A stretch of DNA of 64,000 nucleotides. Origin: Sandaracinaceae bacterium (GTDB lineage: Bacteria > Myxococcota_A > Polyangia > Polyangiales > Houyiibacteriaceae). Of this stretch, positions 25,924 to 36,409 are shown one piece after another. Below the pieces are notes generated by a model. That model was not told where the DNA came from. It saw only the letters and a list, made by a program, of their open reading frames with translations, and did no database searches. The DNA lies in NCBI GenBank assembly GCA_020633055.1, contig JACKEJ010000007.1, positions 372,001 through 436,000 of the forward strand. Direction: 5' to 3'. Position 1 is the stretch's first letter; every line of letters starts with the position of its first letter. The position numbers and the translations under genes were made by a program.

Positions 25924-28326
25924 TCAACGCTGGAGCCGGACGACCGTCAGGCGCTCTCCTCCCTCGTCCCGCTCGCCCGGCCGGAAGTCCCTGACGTAGC
26001 GCGTGTACTGACGCAGCTCGCTTCGAACGGCGTCGCGTAGCGCGCCACTCCCCACACCGTGGAGCACGTACGCGGTGGCCTCCCCCGCGCCGAACATGCG
26101 ATCCAGGAACGCCTCGAGCATGGCCAGCGCATCGTCTACGCGCAGCCCCCGCAGGTCCAAGGTGTTGTCGGCGGTCGGCATGCTCGGAGCGGAGACCGCG
26201 GGAGGGGCCTCGTGAGCGATGGCCGGAGCCTTCTCCGCGTCGGGCGCGCTCGCGCCCAGCTCGCCCACGTCGACCCACAGCTTCAGCGCACCGGCGGCGA
26301 CGCGGACTTTGCCCTTGAGCGGTCCCTCCAGGATCACGGCGCTTCGACCGAGGCGAGCCACATGGACCGTGGCTCCGATGGAAACGTCCCCGAGCTGAAC
26401 CGGCGGTGCAGTGTCGTGCGCCGCGGACGCCCCACCCCGCGCTGCTCCGGCCTCCGTAGCGAGGTCGTTGGTCGCCCGCTGAGCTTCGTCCGTCTTGCGC
26501 AGCAGCGCCTGGAGCGACTGCTCGTCGCGTGCCTCACGCAGCGCCTTGCGCGCCTCCTTGATGCGCGCGCGGATGTCCCGCAGCTCGTCGAAGAGCTTGG
26601 TGGTGGCACGCGCGACACTGCGCTGGTCAGCTGCCATCAGCGCCTCGAGCTTGCCCTCGGCCTTCGCTTGGAGCGCCTCGGCGGCGCGCTCGCGCTCTCG
26701 CGCGCCGTCGAGCGTGCGCTGCGTCTCTTCACGCAACACCTGGATCCCGCGCACCAGCTGATCGAAGTCCCGGCTCTGCTCCGGAAGCACCGCGCGCGCG
26801 CGCTCGATCACGACCTCGGGCACGCCGAAGCGACGCGCGACGTCGAGCGCGCTCGATGCGCCTGGCATTCCCAAGGTGACCTCGAAGGTCGGGCGCATCT
26901 CGGCGACGTTGAAGCCCACCGCCGCGCTCAACATCCGCTCATCGCGCATGGCCATCGCCTTCAGCGCTTCATAGTGGGTCGTCACCGCCACCGCGCCACC
27001 TCTCCGGCACAGCGTGTCCACCAGCGCGCACGCGAGCGCGGAGCCTTCCTCGGGGTCCGTGCCGCCTGCGAGCTCGTCCATCAGCAGCAGCGCGCCGGGC
27101 TGCGTCTCATCCAGCATCTGCACGAGACGCGTCACGTGCGCAGAGAACGTCGACAGGTTCTTGTGGATGTTCTGGTCGTCCCCAACGTCGCTGGCCACGT
27201 GCGAAAAGAAGCCGCAGCGGCTCCCGTCGGCGGCTGGGATGGGGAGGCCCGCGCGCATCATGAGCGCGGCGAGACCGAGGGTCTTGAGGGCCACGGTCTT
27301 GCCACCTGCGTTGGGGCCCGACAGCACCAACGCGCGACCAGACGAGAGCGGCAGGTCGTTGGGCACGACGGCGACCCCGTCGAGCAGCAGGAGCGGGTGC
27401 CGCGCGGCCTTGAGGTCGATGTCGGACTCGTCCGATAGAGGCAGCACGCGCGCCCCCAGTTCATCACCCAAGCGCGCCGCGGCCGCCCGCAGGTCGGCGT
27501 GGTCGATGGCGTCGGCGGCTGCCATCAGGCTGGGCAAGCGCTCTGCGGCGAGGTCGGACAGCGCCTGCAGCACGCGGGCGATCTCCCGGTCGAGCTCCGC
27601 TTGAGCCATCTTGAGGTGGTTGCCATGGGGCACCAGCGCGCGCGGCTCGACGAACACGCTGTGTCCGCTGGCGCTCGTCCCGTGGACGATACCCGGGAGG
27701 GTCTCGTGGGCGTCCCGGCGAACGGGCACGACGTACCGCCCGTCTCGCTCGGTGTAGAACGCATCGGAGAGGATCGCCGCCTTCTCGACCAGGATCTCCT
27801 CCAGCTTCGCGATCAGACGCGCCCGCAAGTTGGCGACGTCGGAACGCAGCCGGCGGATGTCGGGGCTGGCGCGGTCGGACAGGCTCCCATCCGACTCGAT
27901 GGCGGACTCGAGCTCGTCCAGCAACACGTCCAGCGTGGGGTCGAGGGCACAGCGAGCGTGGAGCGCGGGGGCCACGTGCCTGTGCCGTCCCAAGAACAGA
28001 CGCAGCGCACGCGCGACGCCGAGCACGCTCATCAAATCGCGGAGCGCGGGGCCGTCCAGCGCCCCCCGCTTTTCGAGGCGCGCCAGCTGAGGGAACACCT
28101 CCCGCGCGCCATCCACGCGCAGCGGCTCACCGATGGAGGCGAGGTGCATCGCCTCCGCTGTCTCGGCCAAGGCGACCAGCGTTCCCTCTCGCGAGCCAGC
28201 GATGGGGAGATGCTCGAGCCGTGCGCGGAGAGGCCCACGGCAGCGCTCGGCGACCGCCTGCGAGAGGCGATCCCACTCGAGGTCCGCGAGGGTCTTTGAG
28301 AGCGTGTCCGAGGCCGACTGCGTCAT
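25924..28326 (-). CDS. mutS2: MutS2 family ATPase/endonuclease
   Basis: 800 residues from ATG 28326; in-frame codons upstream are non-family. MutS2 lacks the mismatch-reading domain of MutS and acts on branched DNA, limiting recombination, or on collided ribosomes. It shows a core/clamp helical region (1-330), ABC ATPase with Walker A SGPNAGGKT (about 336-344), Walker B and signature region LLMDELAGGTDPEEG, the His switch AVTTHYEALK, a long coiled coil (about 520-640), a KOW-like region and a C-terminal Smr nuclease domain with LDLRGLRVDDAL and LHGVGSGALRDAV. All parts are intact. Confidence 0.95.
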   Translation of the reverse strand: MTQSASDTLSKTLADLEWDRLSQAVAERCRGPLRARLEHLPIAGSREGTLVALAETAEAMHLASIGEPLRVDGAREVFPQLARLEKRGALDGPALRDLMSVLGVARALRLFLGRHRHVAPALHARCALDPTLDVLLDELESAIESDGSLSDRASPDIRRLRSDVANLRARLIAKLEEILVEKAAILSDAFYTERDGRYVVPVRRDAHETLPGIVHGTSASGHSVFVEPRALVPHGNHLKMAQAELDREIARVLQALSDLAAERLPSLMAAADAIDHADLRAAAARLGDELGARVLPLSDESDIDLKAARHPLLLLDGVAVVPNDLPLSSGRALVLSGPNAGGKTVALKTLGLAALMMRAGLPIPAADGSRCGFFSHVASDVGDDQNIHKNLSTFSAHVTRLVQMLDETQPGALLLMDELAGGTDPEEGSALACALVDTLCRRGGAVAVTTHYEALKAMAMRDERMLSAAVGFNVAEMRPTFEVTLGMPGASSALDVARRFGVPEVVIERARAVLPEQSRDFDQLVRGIQVLREETQRTLDGARERERAAEALQAKAEGKLEALMAADQRSVARATTKLFDELRDIRARIKEARKALREARDEQSLQALLRKTDEAQRATNDLATEAGAARGGASAAHDTAPPVQLGDVSIGATVHVARLGRSAVILEGPLKGKVRVAAGALKLWVDVGELGASAPDAEKAPAIAHEAPPAVSAPSMPTADNTLDLRGLRVDDALAMLEAFLDRMFGAGEATAYVLHGVGSGALRDAVRSELRQYTRYVRDFRPGERDEGGERLTVVRLQR

Positions 28327-28498
28327 GGCGTCGGCACCCTGCGGCTCGGGCCCCGGATGCGCAACCCACGGCGCGTCGGTTGTGCGTCTCCCTCGGCTCG
28401 GACCATCCGCGCGAAAATTCGACTGCGTCGTTGCTCTCCGCCGCGCTGCCCCTAAACTAGACCACTGGCGAGTAACATATCCCCGAACGAGAGCACGA

Positions 28499-29896
28499 AT
28501 GCCCATCTCCCTATCCGAACTGCAGGCCAACGTCCGTTCTCAGAAGACGCTCATCCCCGGCCTCTACGGCGGAGTGGACTTCGACCAGGTGCCCGAGCGC
28601 TTCACCCGCGACCTCGGGGTGAAGAGCATGCTGGCCGAACCCTTCGCCACCAAGTACCGCGCGAAGGTGCTCGCGGACGCGGGGGCGGTCGATCGCATGC
28701 AGGCCTACACCATGCTGGGGGACACCGTCGCGGACGCTTACGCGGCGCTGCTCCCCACCTACGGCTTCCGGGGCTTGGTGGACATGCTCTCGCTCGCCTG
28801 CGAGAAGGGCCTGGACGCGGTGCAGGATCCGCCCGCCGAATTGGTGCGGTTCATCGAGTCCATGGAGCGCCGCCCCGACTGGATCGATCCGAAGCTCAGC
28901 GCGCAGGGCGCTCGGGCAACGCGCGTGACGATGGCCATCCTGGCCCCCTTCGTCATCCGAGGGGCGTTCATCGCAACGTTCATGAACAAGTACTCCGGGC
29001 TGCCCATGGCGCTCACGGGCGCGCTCTCCGAGGACTCCGCCGTGCAGCGTGTGAAGGAGACCGCCAGCTTCTTCACGACCGCTTGTCTGCCAAACGCGCT
29101 GGACCGCTTCGGCTCGGGCTTCCGCGCGGCCGCCATGGTGCGCCTCATGCATTCCATGGTGCGCGCCAGTCTGCTGATGCGCGCTGGGCGCTGGGACTCG
29201 ACGGTGTTCGGTATCCCCATTCCGCAAGTGGACCAGATGCCCGCGGGGACCATGCCGGCGTTCGTGACCGCGTACCAAGCGGTGCGCGAGAAGCGCGGCT
29301 TCACCAAGCGCGAGCGGGCCATCGTCGAGCTGTGCCGGCACCAGTGCTTTCTGCTGGGGCTCCCGGACGACCTGCTGCTCGAGACGCCGAAGGACATCTT
29401 CGAGGCCATGCTGGTGTACTCGGCGACGCTGCGCGACGGATACGACGATGCGACCAACGGAGAGCTCGTGCGCGCGACGATGGCGGCCTACCTGCCGAGC
29501 GAGCGAAACCTCCCAGGGCGCGTGTTCGACACCGTGGAGCGCAGCGTCTCGAAGGTCTTCTTCCGTCACACGTTCCGGGTGCCAGACGACAAGCTCACCC
29601 AAATGCAGGTCATCCCGAGCCGCGTCGACTACGCCGTGTTCGCGGCGTTCCAGGGCTTCGCGGTGCCCACGCTGTTCGCGCACATGGCGGCAGAGCGCGT
29701 GCCGCTCGTGGAGCGCGCAGCCGACCGCTGGCTGGTGCAGCGCCTCGACGAGCTCCTAGTGAGCTACGGGCACGCGGAGTACACCACCAACCCCACCCAA
29801 CACGCCGTGGCGCGGGGGGACGGCGGGCGACCGAGCGGCCACGAGAACGCCCACGGGCACGCGCCAGCCGGGGCGATGCGCCCGGCCGTCGCGTAG
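28499..29896 (+). CDS. MpaB/latex-clearing-like oxygenase family protein (DUF2236)
   Basis: 465 residues from ATG 28499, with GAGAG about 7 bases upstream. Family marks of the DUF2236 (MpaB, rubber oxygenase Lcp-like) fold are present: FGSGFRAAAMVRLMHSMVR, which carries the Arg/His heme-region helix, and FGIPIPQVDQMPAGTMPAF. Members bind heme b and oxidise lipophilic substrates, or hydroxylate mycophenolate intermediates. Here the N-terminal 100 residues and the HGHAPAGA tail are specific. There is no signal peptide. Substrate unknown. It is divergent from mutS2 across a 172-base gap containing AT-rich promoter-like sequence. Confidence 0.75.
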   Translation: MPISLSELQANVRSQKTLIPGLYGGVDFDQVPERFTRDLGVKSMLAEPFATKYRAKVLADAGAVDRMQAYTMLGDTVADAYAALLPTYGFRGLVDMLSLACEKGLDAVQDPPAELVRFIESMERRPDWIDPKLSAQGARATRVTMAILAPFVIRGAFIATFMNKYSGLPMALTGALSEDSAVQRVKETASFFTTACLPNALDRFGSGFRAAAMVRLMHSMVRASLLMRAGRWDSTVFGIPIPQVDQMPAGTMPAFVTAYQAVREKRGFTKRERAIVELCRHQCFLLGLPDDLLLETPKDIFEAMLVYSATLRDGYDDATNGELVRATMAAYLPSERNLPGRVFDTVERSVSKVFFRHTFRVPDDKLTQMQVIPSRVDYAVFAAFQGFAVPTLFAHMAAERVPLVERAADRWLVQRLDELLVSYGHAEYTTNPTQHAVARGDGGRPSGHENAHGHAPAGAMRPAVA

Positions 29897-29897
29897 C

Positions 29898-31562
<1,665 letters not shown>

Positions 31563-31706
31563 CGTTAAGCAGGGAAATGGGGCGCTCGGAAGACGCGGAG
31601 ACGGTATCACCGGGGTGCAGGGGGGTCAACGAAAGCCCCGCCGCAAGTGAGCCAAACTGCTTGGAAACTAGAACCCCGGGGGACCTTGGGGGCGCTCCCA
31701 CGGACG

Positions 31707-31735
31707 TTGCAGCGGCCGCCCGGCTCTGGTACCGG
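31707..31735 (+). promoter_or_regulatory. Putative mutL operon promoter
   Basis: TTGCAG (31707-31712), 17 bases, TACCGG (31730-31735) preceded by TG (extended -10). The predicted start is near 31742, just before the ATG at 31744 and after the ATG at 31738, so it decides the mutL start and implies a near-leaderless mRNA. Confidence 0.5.
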
Positions 31736-31743
31736 GGATGGCG

Positions 31744-33666
31744 ATGACCGAGCCCGAGCCGCGGATCCGCCTGCTGGACGACGCCCTGATCGACCAGATC
31801 GCGGCGGGCGAGGTCGTGGAGCGTCCCGCGAGTGTGGTGAAGGAGCTGCTGGAGAACTCCCTGGACGCCGAGGCCGGGTCCATCACCGTCACCATCGTCG
31901 ACGGCGGCACGGAGAGCATCCTGATCAGCGACGACGGGCACGGCATGGGCCCGGTGGACGCCGCGCTCGCCGTGCAGCGGCACGCCACGAGCAAGCTGCG
32001 GCGATTCGAGGACCTGAGCCACATCCGCACGCTCGGCTTCCGCGGCGAGGCGCTGCCCTCCATCGCTTCGGTCAGCCGCTTCGAGCTGACCACACGGCGG
32101 GCCGAGGACGTCTCGGGGGTGCGGGTCCGCGTGCACGGCGGCGAGGCGGAGCCCCCCGCGCCCATCGGGTGTGCCCGGGGCACGACCGTGAGCGTCCGCG
32201 ACCTGTTCTACGCCGTGCCGGCACGGCGGAAGTTCCTGAAGGCGCGCCAGACCGAGACCAGCCACGTGATCGACGTGTGCCGGCGCGTGGCCTTGGCCCA
32301 CCCTGAGCTGCGGCTGCACGTCTTCAGCAACGAGCGGCGCGTGGGAGAGTGGCTGCCCGAGAAGGACTGGTTCGCGCGCGCCCAGGCCAACTTCGGGGAC
32401 GAGACCTTGCAGCGTATCGAGGGGCAGCGCGGCAGCGTCCAGGTTCGCGCGGCGCTGGGGGCTCCCGAGAAGGCGCGCACGGGCACGCGCCACCTGTACC
32501 TGTTCGTGAACGGTCGCCCAGTGAAGGACACAGCGCTGGCGCGGGCCGTCAGCTTCGCCTACGGCAGCGTGATCTCGGGGGGTCGCTACCCCGCAGGGGT
32601 GCTGCACGTGGACCTGCCGGCCGAAGAGGTGGACGTCAACGCGCACCCGCAAAAGACCGAGGTGCGCTTCGCGGCTGGGTCGGCCGTGCACGAGGCGGTC
32701 ACGCGCGCGCTCGCGAAAGAGCTGGGAACGCAGGCCTTCGGCGGCCCTGCCAGCCGGCCCGCCGCGTCGTTCTGGGATACGCGACTAGGAGGGGCGATGG
32801 GAGGCGGTGCGTACGCCGGGGGTGCCGCTGGGGTGGGCGGCGTCGGGCTCGACCTGCGGATGGCTGGCTCGCCGGAGCGCCCGAGCGCCGACGCGGCCAG
32901 AGGCGCGACCGTCGCGGGTGGAGTCCAAACGGGCACGGTGCCGGTGCCCTACCCTGCCTCCACCGCGGCCTTCCCGCAGGGCATGGGGACAGGCCCCGTT
33001 GGCGGCACATTGCCAGTGGCAACCTTGGCCGAGCGAAGCCCCTTGGCCGGCACCGCGACCGACGGCGCGCTGTTCCCGGCACCAGGCGTGTTCGGTCGCC
33101 TGCGTGTCCTCGGGCAGGTGCGGCAGATGCTCATCGTGTGCGAGGGCGACGACGGGCTCGTGGTGCTCGACCAGCACGCCGCGGACGAGCGGGTGGTGTA
33201 CCACCGGCTCAAGCGTGCATACGCAGAGAAGCGCGTGAGCACGCAGCGCCTGCTGTTTCCAGAGCGGGTCGACGTCACGGACGCCGACGTCGCGCTCGCG
33301 GAGGAGGCCGCCGACGCCATCGCTCAGGCGGGCTTCGAGGTGAGCGCGCTCGGGCCACGCACCCTGGCGGTGCACACGATGCCCACCGTGCTGAGGCGCG
33401 CCCCGCCAGCGCGACTGCTGCGCGACCTGCTGGACGAGCTGAGTCGCACGGGAGACCGCGCGTACGGCGACGCGGTGGACATGGCCATCGCGACGATGGC
33501 GTGCCACGCGGCCATCCGGGGCGGGGACCCACTGAGCGTCCAGGAGTGCCAGGCGCTGCTGCGCGCCATGGATGACGTGGGCGAGTTCCGTGGGCACTGC
33601 CCGCACGGGCGACCGGTGGTGTACGACGTGTCGTTCGCCGAGCTCGAGAAGCGGCTGGGACGTTAA
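31744..33666 (+). CDS. mutL: DNA mismatch repair protein MutL
   Basis: 640 residues from ATG 31744; the in-frame ATG two codons earlier lies before the predicted transcription start. The GHKL ATPase has ELLENSLDA, DDGHGM and TLGFRGEALPS, then the S5-like transducer (GRPVKD, HPQKTEVRF). A long Gly/Ala/Pro-rich linker (about 340-450) leads to the C-terminal dimerisation domain with DQHAADERVVYH, ACHAAIRGGD and CPHGRP. The DQHA-x2-E-x4-E nuclease motif has His in place of its last Glu, so endonuclease activity is uncertain. It links MutS recognition to strand removal. It heads an operon with miaA. Confidence 0.96.
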   Translation: MTEPEPRIRLLDDALIDQIAAGEVVERPASVVKELLENSLDAEAGSITVTIVDGGTESILISDDGHGMGPVDAALAVQRHATSKLRRFEDLSHIRTLGFRGEALPSIASVSRFELTTRRAEDVSGVRVRVHGGEAEPPAPIGCARGTTVSVRDLFYAVPARRKFLKARQTETSHVIDVCRRVALAHPELRLHVFSNERRVGEWLPEKDWFARAQANFGDETLQRIEGQRGSVQVRAALGAPEKARTGTRHLYLFVNGRPVKDTALARAVSFAYGSVISGGRYPAGVLHVDLPAEEVDVNAHPQKTEVRFAAGSAVHEAVTRALAKELGTQAFGGPASRPAASFWDTRLGGAMGGGAYAGGAAGVGGVGLDLRMAGSPERPSADAARGATVAGGVQTGTVPVPYPASTAAFPQGMGTGPVGGTLPVATLAERSPLAGTATDGALFPAPGVFGRLRVLGQVRQMLIVCEGDDGLVVLDQHAADERVVYHRLKRAYAEKRVSTQRLLFPERVDVTDADVALAEEAADAIAQAGFEVSALGPRTLAVHTMPTVLRRAPPARLLRDLLDELSRTGDRAYGDAVDMAIATMACHAAIRGGDPLSVQECQALLRAMDDVGEFRGHCPHGRPVVYDVSFAELEKRLGR

Positions 33667-33715
33667 CCAGTGGAAGCCACCCACGACAGCGAACGAGCAG
33701 GAGAGCTCTCCCGAG

Positions 33716-33721
33716 AGGAGG
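33716..33721 (+). promoter_or_regulatory. Consensus ribosome-binding site AGGAGG that sets the miaA start
   Basis: A perfect AGGAGG, 5 bases before GTG 33727. No comparable site precedes the in-frame GTG at 33670, so the shorter protein is favoured. Confidence 0.7.
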
Positions 33722-33726
33722 CCGCC

Positions 33727-34671
33727 GTGCACGCGACGCACGACGGAAGGCTCCTGGTGCTGGCGGGTCCCACGGCCAGCGGCAAGACCCGCGTCGCCTT
33801 CGCGCTGGCGGAACGCTTCCCCATCGAGGTGATCAGCGCCGACAGCGTGCAGGTCTATCGCGGCTTCGACATCGGCTCCGCCAAGCCGAGCGCCAAAGAG
33901 CGCGCCCTGGTGCCACACCACGTCATCGACGTGCTGGCCCCCGAAGACGCGATGGACGCGGGCGACTTCGCGCAGCTCGCCCAGCGCGCCATCGTGGAGG
34001 TGCGACGCCGCGGCCGGATCCCCGTCGTGGTCGGCGGCACGGGGCTCTGGTTGCGCGCCCTGCTGCGTGGCCTGGTGCAACTCCCCAAGCCCGACGTCGC
34101 CATACGCGCCGCGCTGGAAGCCGAGTGCGCCACGCGCGGAGCCCCGGCCATGCACGCCCGTCTCGCCCAGGTGGACCGACGGGTCGCGGCCGCAGTGCAC
34201 CCCAACGACCAACTGCGCATCGTGCGGGCGCTCGAGGTGTACGAGCAGACGGGCCGCCCGCTGGGCGACCTGCAGGCGGAGCACGCGCTCGGAGCTCGAC
34301 GCTACGAGTCGCTCATGGTCGCGCTCGACCCTGGCGCGGACGCGCTCACGCACGCCATCGAGCGCCGTCTCGCGAGCATGTTCGAGGCAGGCTTCGTGGA
34401 CGAGGTGCGGCGGCTGCGGGAGCGACACGCCGACACCGCGCGCGCGTTCGGCAGCGTGGGCTACAAAGAGGTGGTGGCGCACTTGCGCGACGGTGTCTCG
34501 ATGGACGACACGCTGCGCTTGGCGCGCAAGGCGACGCGCGTCTACGCGCGGCGGCAGCGCACCTGGCTGCGCGGCGACCCCAGCGTGGACCTGCGCACGA
34601 GCGCGGAGGCCCTGCTGCGCGGCGTCGAAGGCGAGCGCATCGCTGCGTTCCTGGAGGCGCAGCGACCGTGA
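33727..34671 (+). CDS. miaA: tRNA dimethylallyltransferase
   Basis: 314 residues from GTG 33727 (perfect AGGAGG upstream); a GTG at 33670 would add 19 acidic residues that are not part of the family. MiaA adds dimethylallyl to A37 of tRNAs reading UNN codons. P-loop GPTASGKT, SADSVQVYRGFDIGSAKP, GGTGLWLRALLRG and SVGYKEVVAHL are all conserved, as is RRQRTWLRGDP near the end. The mutL-miaA pairing is widespread. The stop overlaps the next start by GTGA. Confidence 0.96.
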   Translation: MHATHDGRLLVLAGPTASGKTRVAFALAERFPIEVISADSVQVYRGFDIGSAKPSAKERALVPHHVIDVLAPEDAMDAGDFAQLAQRAIVEVRRRGRIPVVVGGTGLWLRALLRGLVQLPKPDVAIRAALEAECATRGAPAMHARLAQVDRRVAAAVHPNDQLRIVRALEVYEQTGRPLGDLQAEHALGARRYESLMVALDPGADALTHAIERRLASMFEAGFVDEVRRLRERHADTARAFGSVGYKEVVAHLRDGVSMDDTLRLARKATRVYARRQRTWLRGDPSVDLRTSAEALLRGVEGERIAAFLEAQRP

Positions 34672-35336
34672 ACTTCTTCGGACACGCCGTCGTGGCAGGC
34701 TGGTTCGAGGCGGACCCCCGCTACGTGCTCGGGAGCATGCTCCCGGACTTCGCGAGCATGTCTGGCACACGGCTCGGCGACGTCGCGGACCCTCGCGTGG
34801 CCGCCGGTGTGGCCCTGCACCACCGCACCGACGATGCGTTCCACAGCGCGCCCGTGTTCCTTGACCTGATGGCCCACGTCAATGCCTCGCTGGCGAGCAC
34901 GGACGTCGGCTGGGGCACCGCGCGCGCCGTCGCCCACGTCGGGAGCGAGCTGTTGCTCGACGGTGTGTACCTCGCGCGGCACGCCACGGCCCCGTACGTG
35001 CGCGCGCTGGACGTCGCCCACGGCCTCGCTGCGGAACAGAACCTCGGCGCGGCCTTCCGCGACGGGGGCGAAGGGTTCGAACGAGTGCTGGCGCGCCTGC
35101 GCGACGCTGGGCCGCCGCACGCCTACCGTGATCCGATCCGCGTCGCCGAGTTCCTCGACCGCGCCCTCGCGCGTCGTCCGCGGCTCCGGTTCCAGCCAGG
35201 GGATCGGCCGCACGTGATCCGCGCGCTCGAGCGTCTGCAGCCAGTGGTCACGGAGAGGGCGGACGAGCTGCTCGCCTACCTGCGCGAACACGAACTCCTG
35301 CGCGTCGACACCCTCCGGGATACAACTGCCCCATGA
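34668..35336 (+). CDS. DUF479 / ACP-phosphodiesterase-like protein
   Basis: 222 residues from GTG overlapping the miaA stop. The N-terminus NFFGHAVVAGWFEADPRYVL, then GSMLPDFASM and ALHHRTDDAFH, follows the NFLAH...GDF...HRxID layout of AcpH-like (DUF479) proteins, with His and Asp residues of an HD-like metal site. The rest is helical. If functional it could remove 4'-phosphopantetheine from ACP, but similarity judged by eye is limited. It is coupled on both sides (4-base overlaps) within the mutL operon. Confidence 0.45.
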   Translation: MNFFGHAVVAGWFEADPRYVLGSMLPDFASMSGTRLGDVADPRVAAGVALHHRTDDAFHSAPVFLDLMAHVNASLASTDVGWGTARAVAHVGSELLLDGVYLARHATAPYVRALDVAHGLAAEQNLGAAFRDGGEGFERVLARLRDAGPPHAYRDPIRVAEFLDRALARRPRLRFQPGDRPHVIRALERLQPVVTERADELLAYLREHELLRVDTLRDTTAP

Positions 35337-36409
35337 GCGCAGGCCAGCGCGAAACGCTGCATCCCACCGACGAACCTCTGCCGGGCCCACCGCGGTCCAG
35401 GCGGCGCCTGTGGTTGGCCCTGAAGGTCGCCTTGTCGGTGGCCATCTTGGCGCTCGTCATCGGCCGCAACGATCCGAGCGCCCTGTGGGACGCCCTCCGC
35501 CGGGTCTCTGCGCGTGCGGTGGGGGTGAGCGCCGCGCTGATCACACTGACCGCCGTGATCGGCGCGGCGCGCTGGGCTGCGGTCATGCGCGCCTATGGCG
35601 CCCCCCACCTGCCGAGCGCCGGACGCCTCCTGCGCCTGTACTTCATGGGCTTCTTCTACAACCTGTGGCTCCCCGGCGGCGTGGGCGGAGACCTGGTGCG
35701 AGGGGTAGCCAGCCGCGAGGCCTTCGGTGACGCGGGAGCGACCGCCGGACTGACGGTCGTGTTCGTCGAGCGACTCTGCGGACTCATCGGTCTGTTCTTG
35801 TTCGTGGGCGTGAGCTTCTCACTGTGGCCCCTGCCGGGCGTCGATGTGCCCGTCGTATACGCGGCCATGGCCCTCGCGTTGGCTGCGTCCGGCGTCGCGC
35901 TGGTGGCCCTCGCCCCGGCGCTGACCCCCGTGCTTCCACCTCCCCTCGCGCGCATCACCGCCCGCGTGCCGCGGCTCGTCCGCCGGGAGCCGTTCATCTT
36001 GGCGCTCGGCCTCTCCACCCTGACGCACCTCTTCACGGCGTTGAGCGGCCACGTGCTCGTCGCGGCCCTCGCGCCGAACGTCTCGGCGACGCACTCCCTG
36101 ACGGTCGTGTCGCTGGCGGCGGTGTCGGCCTTCTTTCCACTGACGCACGCGGGCGCTGGCATCCGCGAGGGGGCGTTCGTCCAGCTCTATGCGCCGCTGG
36201 GCGTCCCGGGGGCCTCGGCGGTGGCCGCGTCCCTCGGCCTGTTCGCGACGCAGCTGCTGGTCTCGGGCGCTGGGGCACTGGTCAGCGTGCTGGCGGGCGG
36301 AGCGCAAGCACCCATCCCCGAGCCCTCGACGCCCACCATCGGTGCGGCCGGCCCACCCCCCACGCCGACGGATCCGGCCGGTCCCACGCAGCAGGGTGAG
36401 GCCCCGTGA
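35333..36409 (+). CDS. Flippase-like membrane protein (lysylphosphatidylglycerol synthase TM family)
   Basis: 358 residues from ATG 35333, overlapping the preceding gene by ATGA. The protein has about eight membrane helices and the family motif YFMGFFYNLWLPGGVGGDLVRG, plus FVERLCGLIGLF and the late FFPLTHAGAGIREGAFV. This is the UPF0104/LPG-synthase transmembrane domain without the synthase part. It often moves lipid-linked sugars or lipids across the membrane. The C-terminal 35 residues are Pro-rich and soluble. It is followed by a DUF2723 protein with a GTGA overlap, suggesting a joint glycan or lipid task. Confidence 0.88.
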   Translation: MSAGQRETLHPTDEPLPGPPRSRRRLWLALKVALSVAILALVIGRNDPSALWDALRRVSARAVGVSAALITLTAVIGAARWAAVMRAYGAPHLPSAGRLLRLYFMGFFYNLWLPGGVGGDLVRGVASREAFGDAGATAGLTVVFVERLCGLIGLFLFVGVSFSLWPLPGVDVPVVYAAMALALAASGVALVALAPALTPVLPPPLARITARVPRLVRREPFILALGLSTLTHLFTALSGHVLVAALAPNVSATHSLTVVSLAAVSAFFPLTHAGAGIREGAFVQLYAPLGVPGASAVAASLGLFATQLLVSGAGALVSVLAGGAQAPIPEPSTPTIGAAGPPPTPTDPAGPTQQGEAP

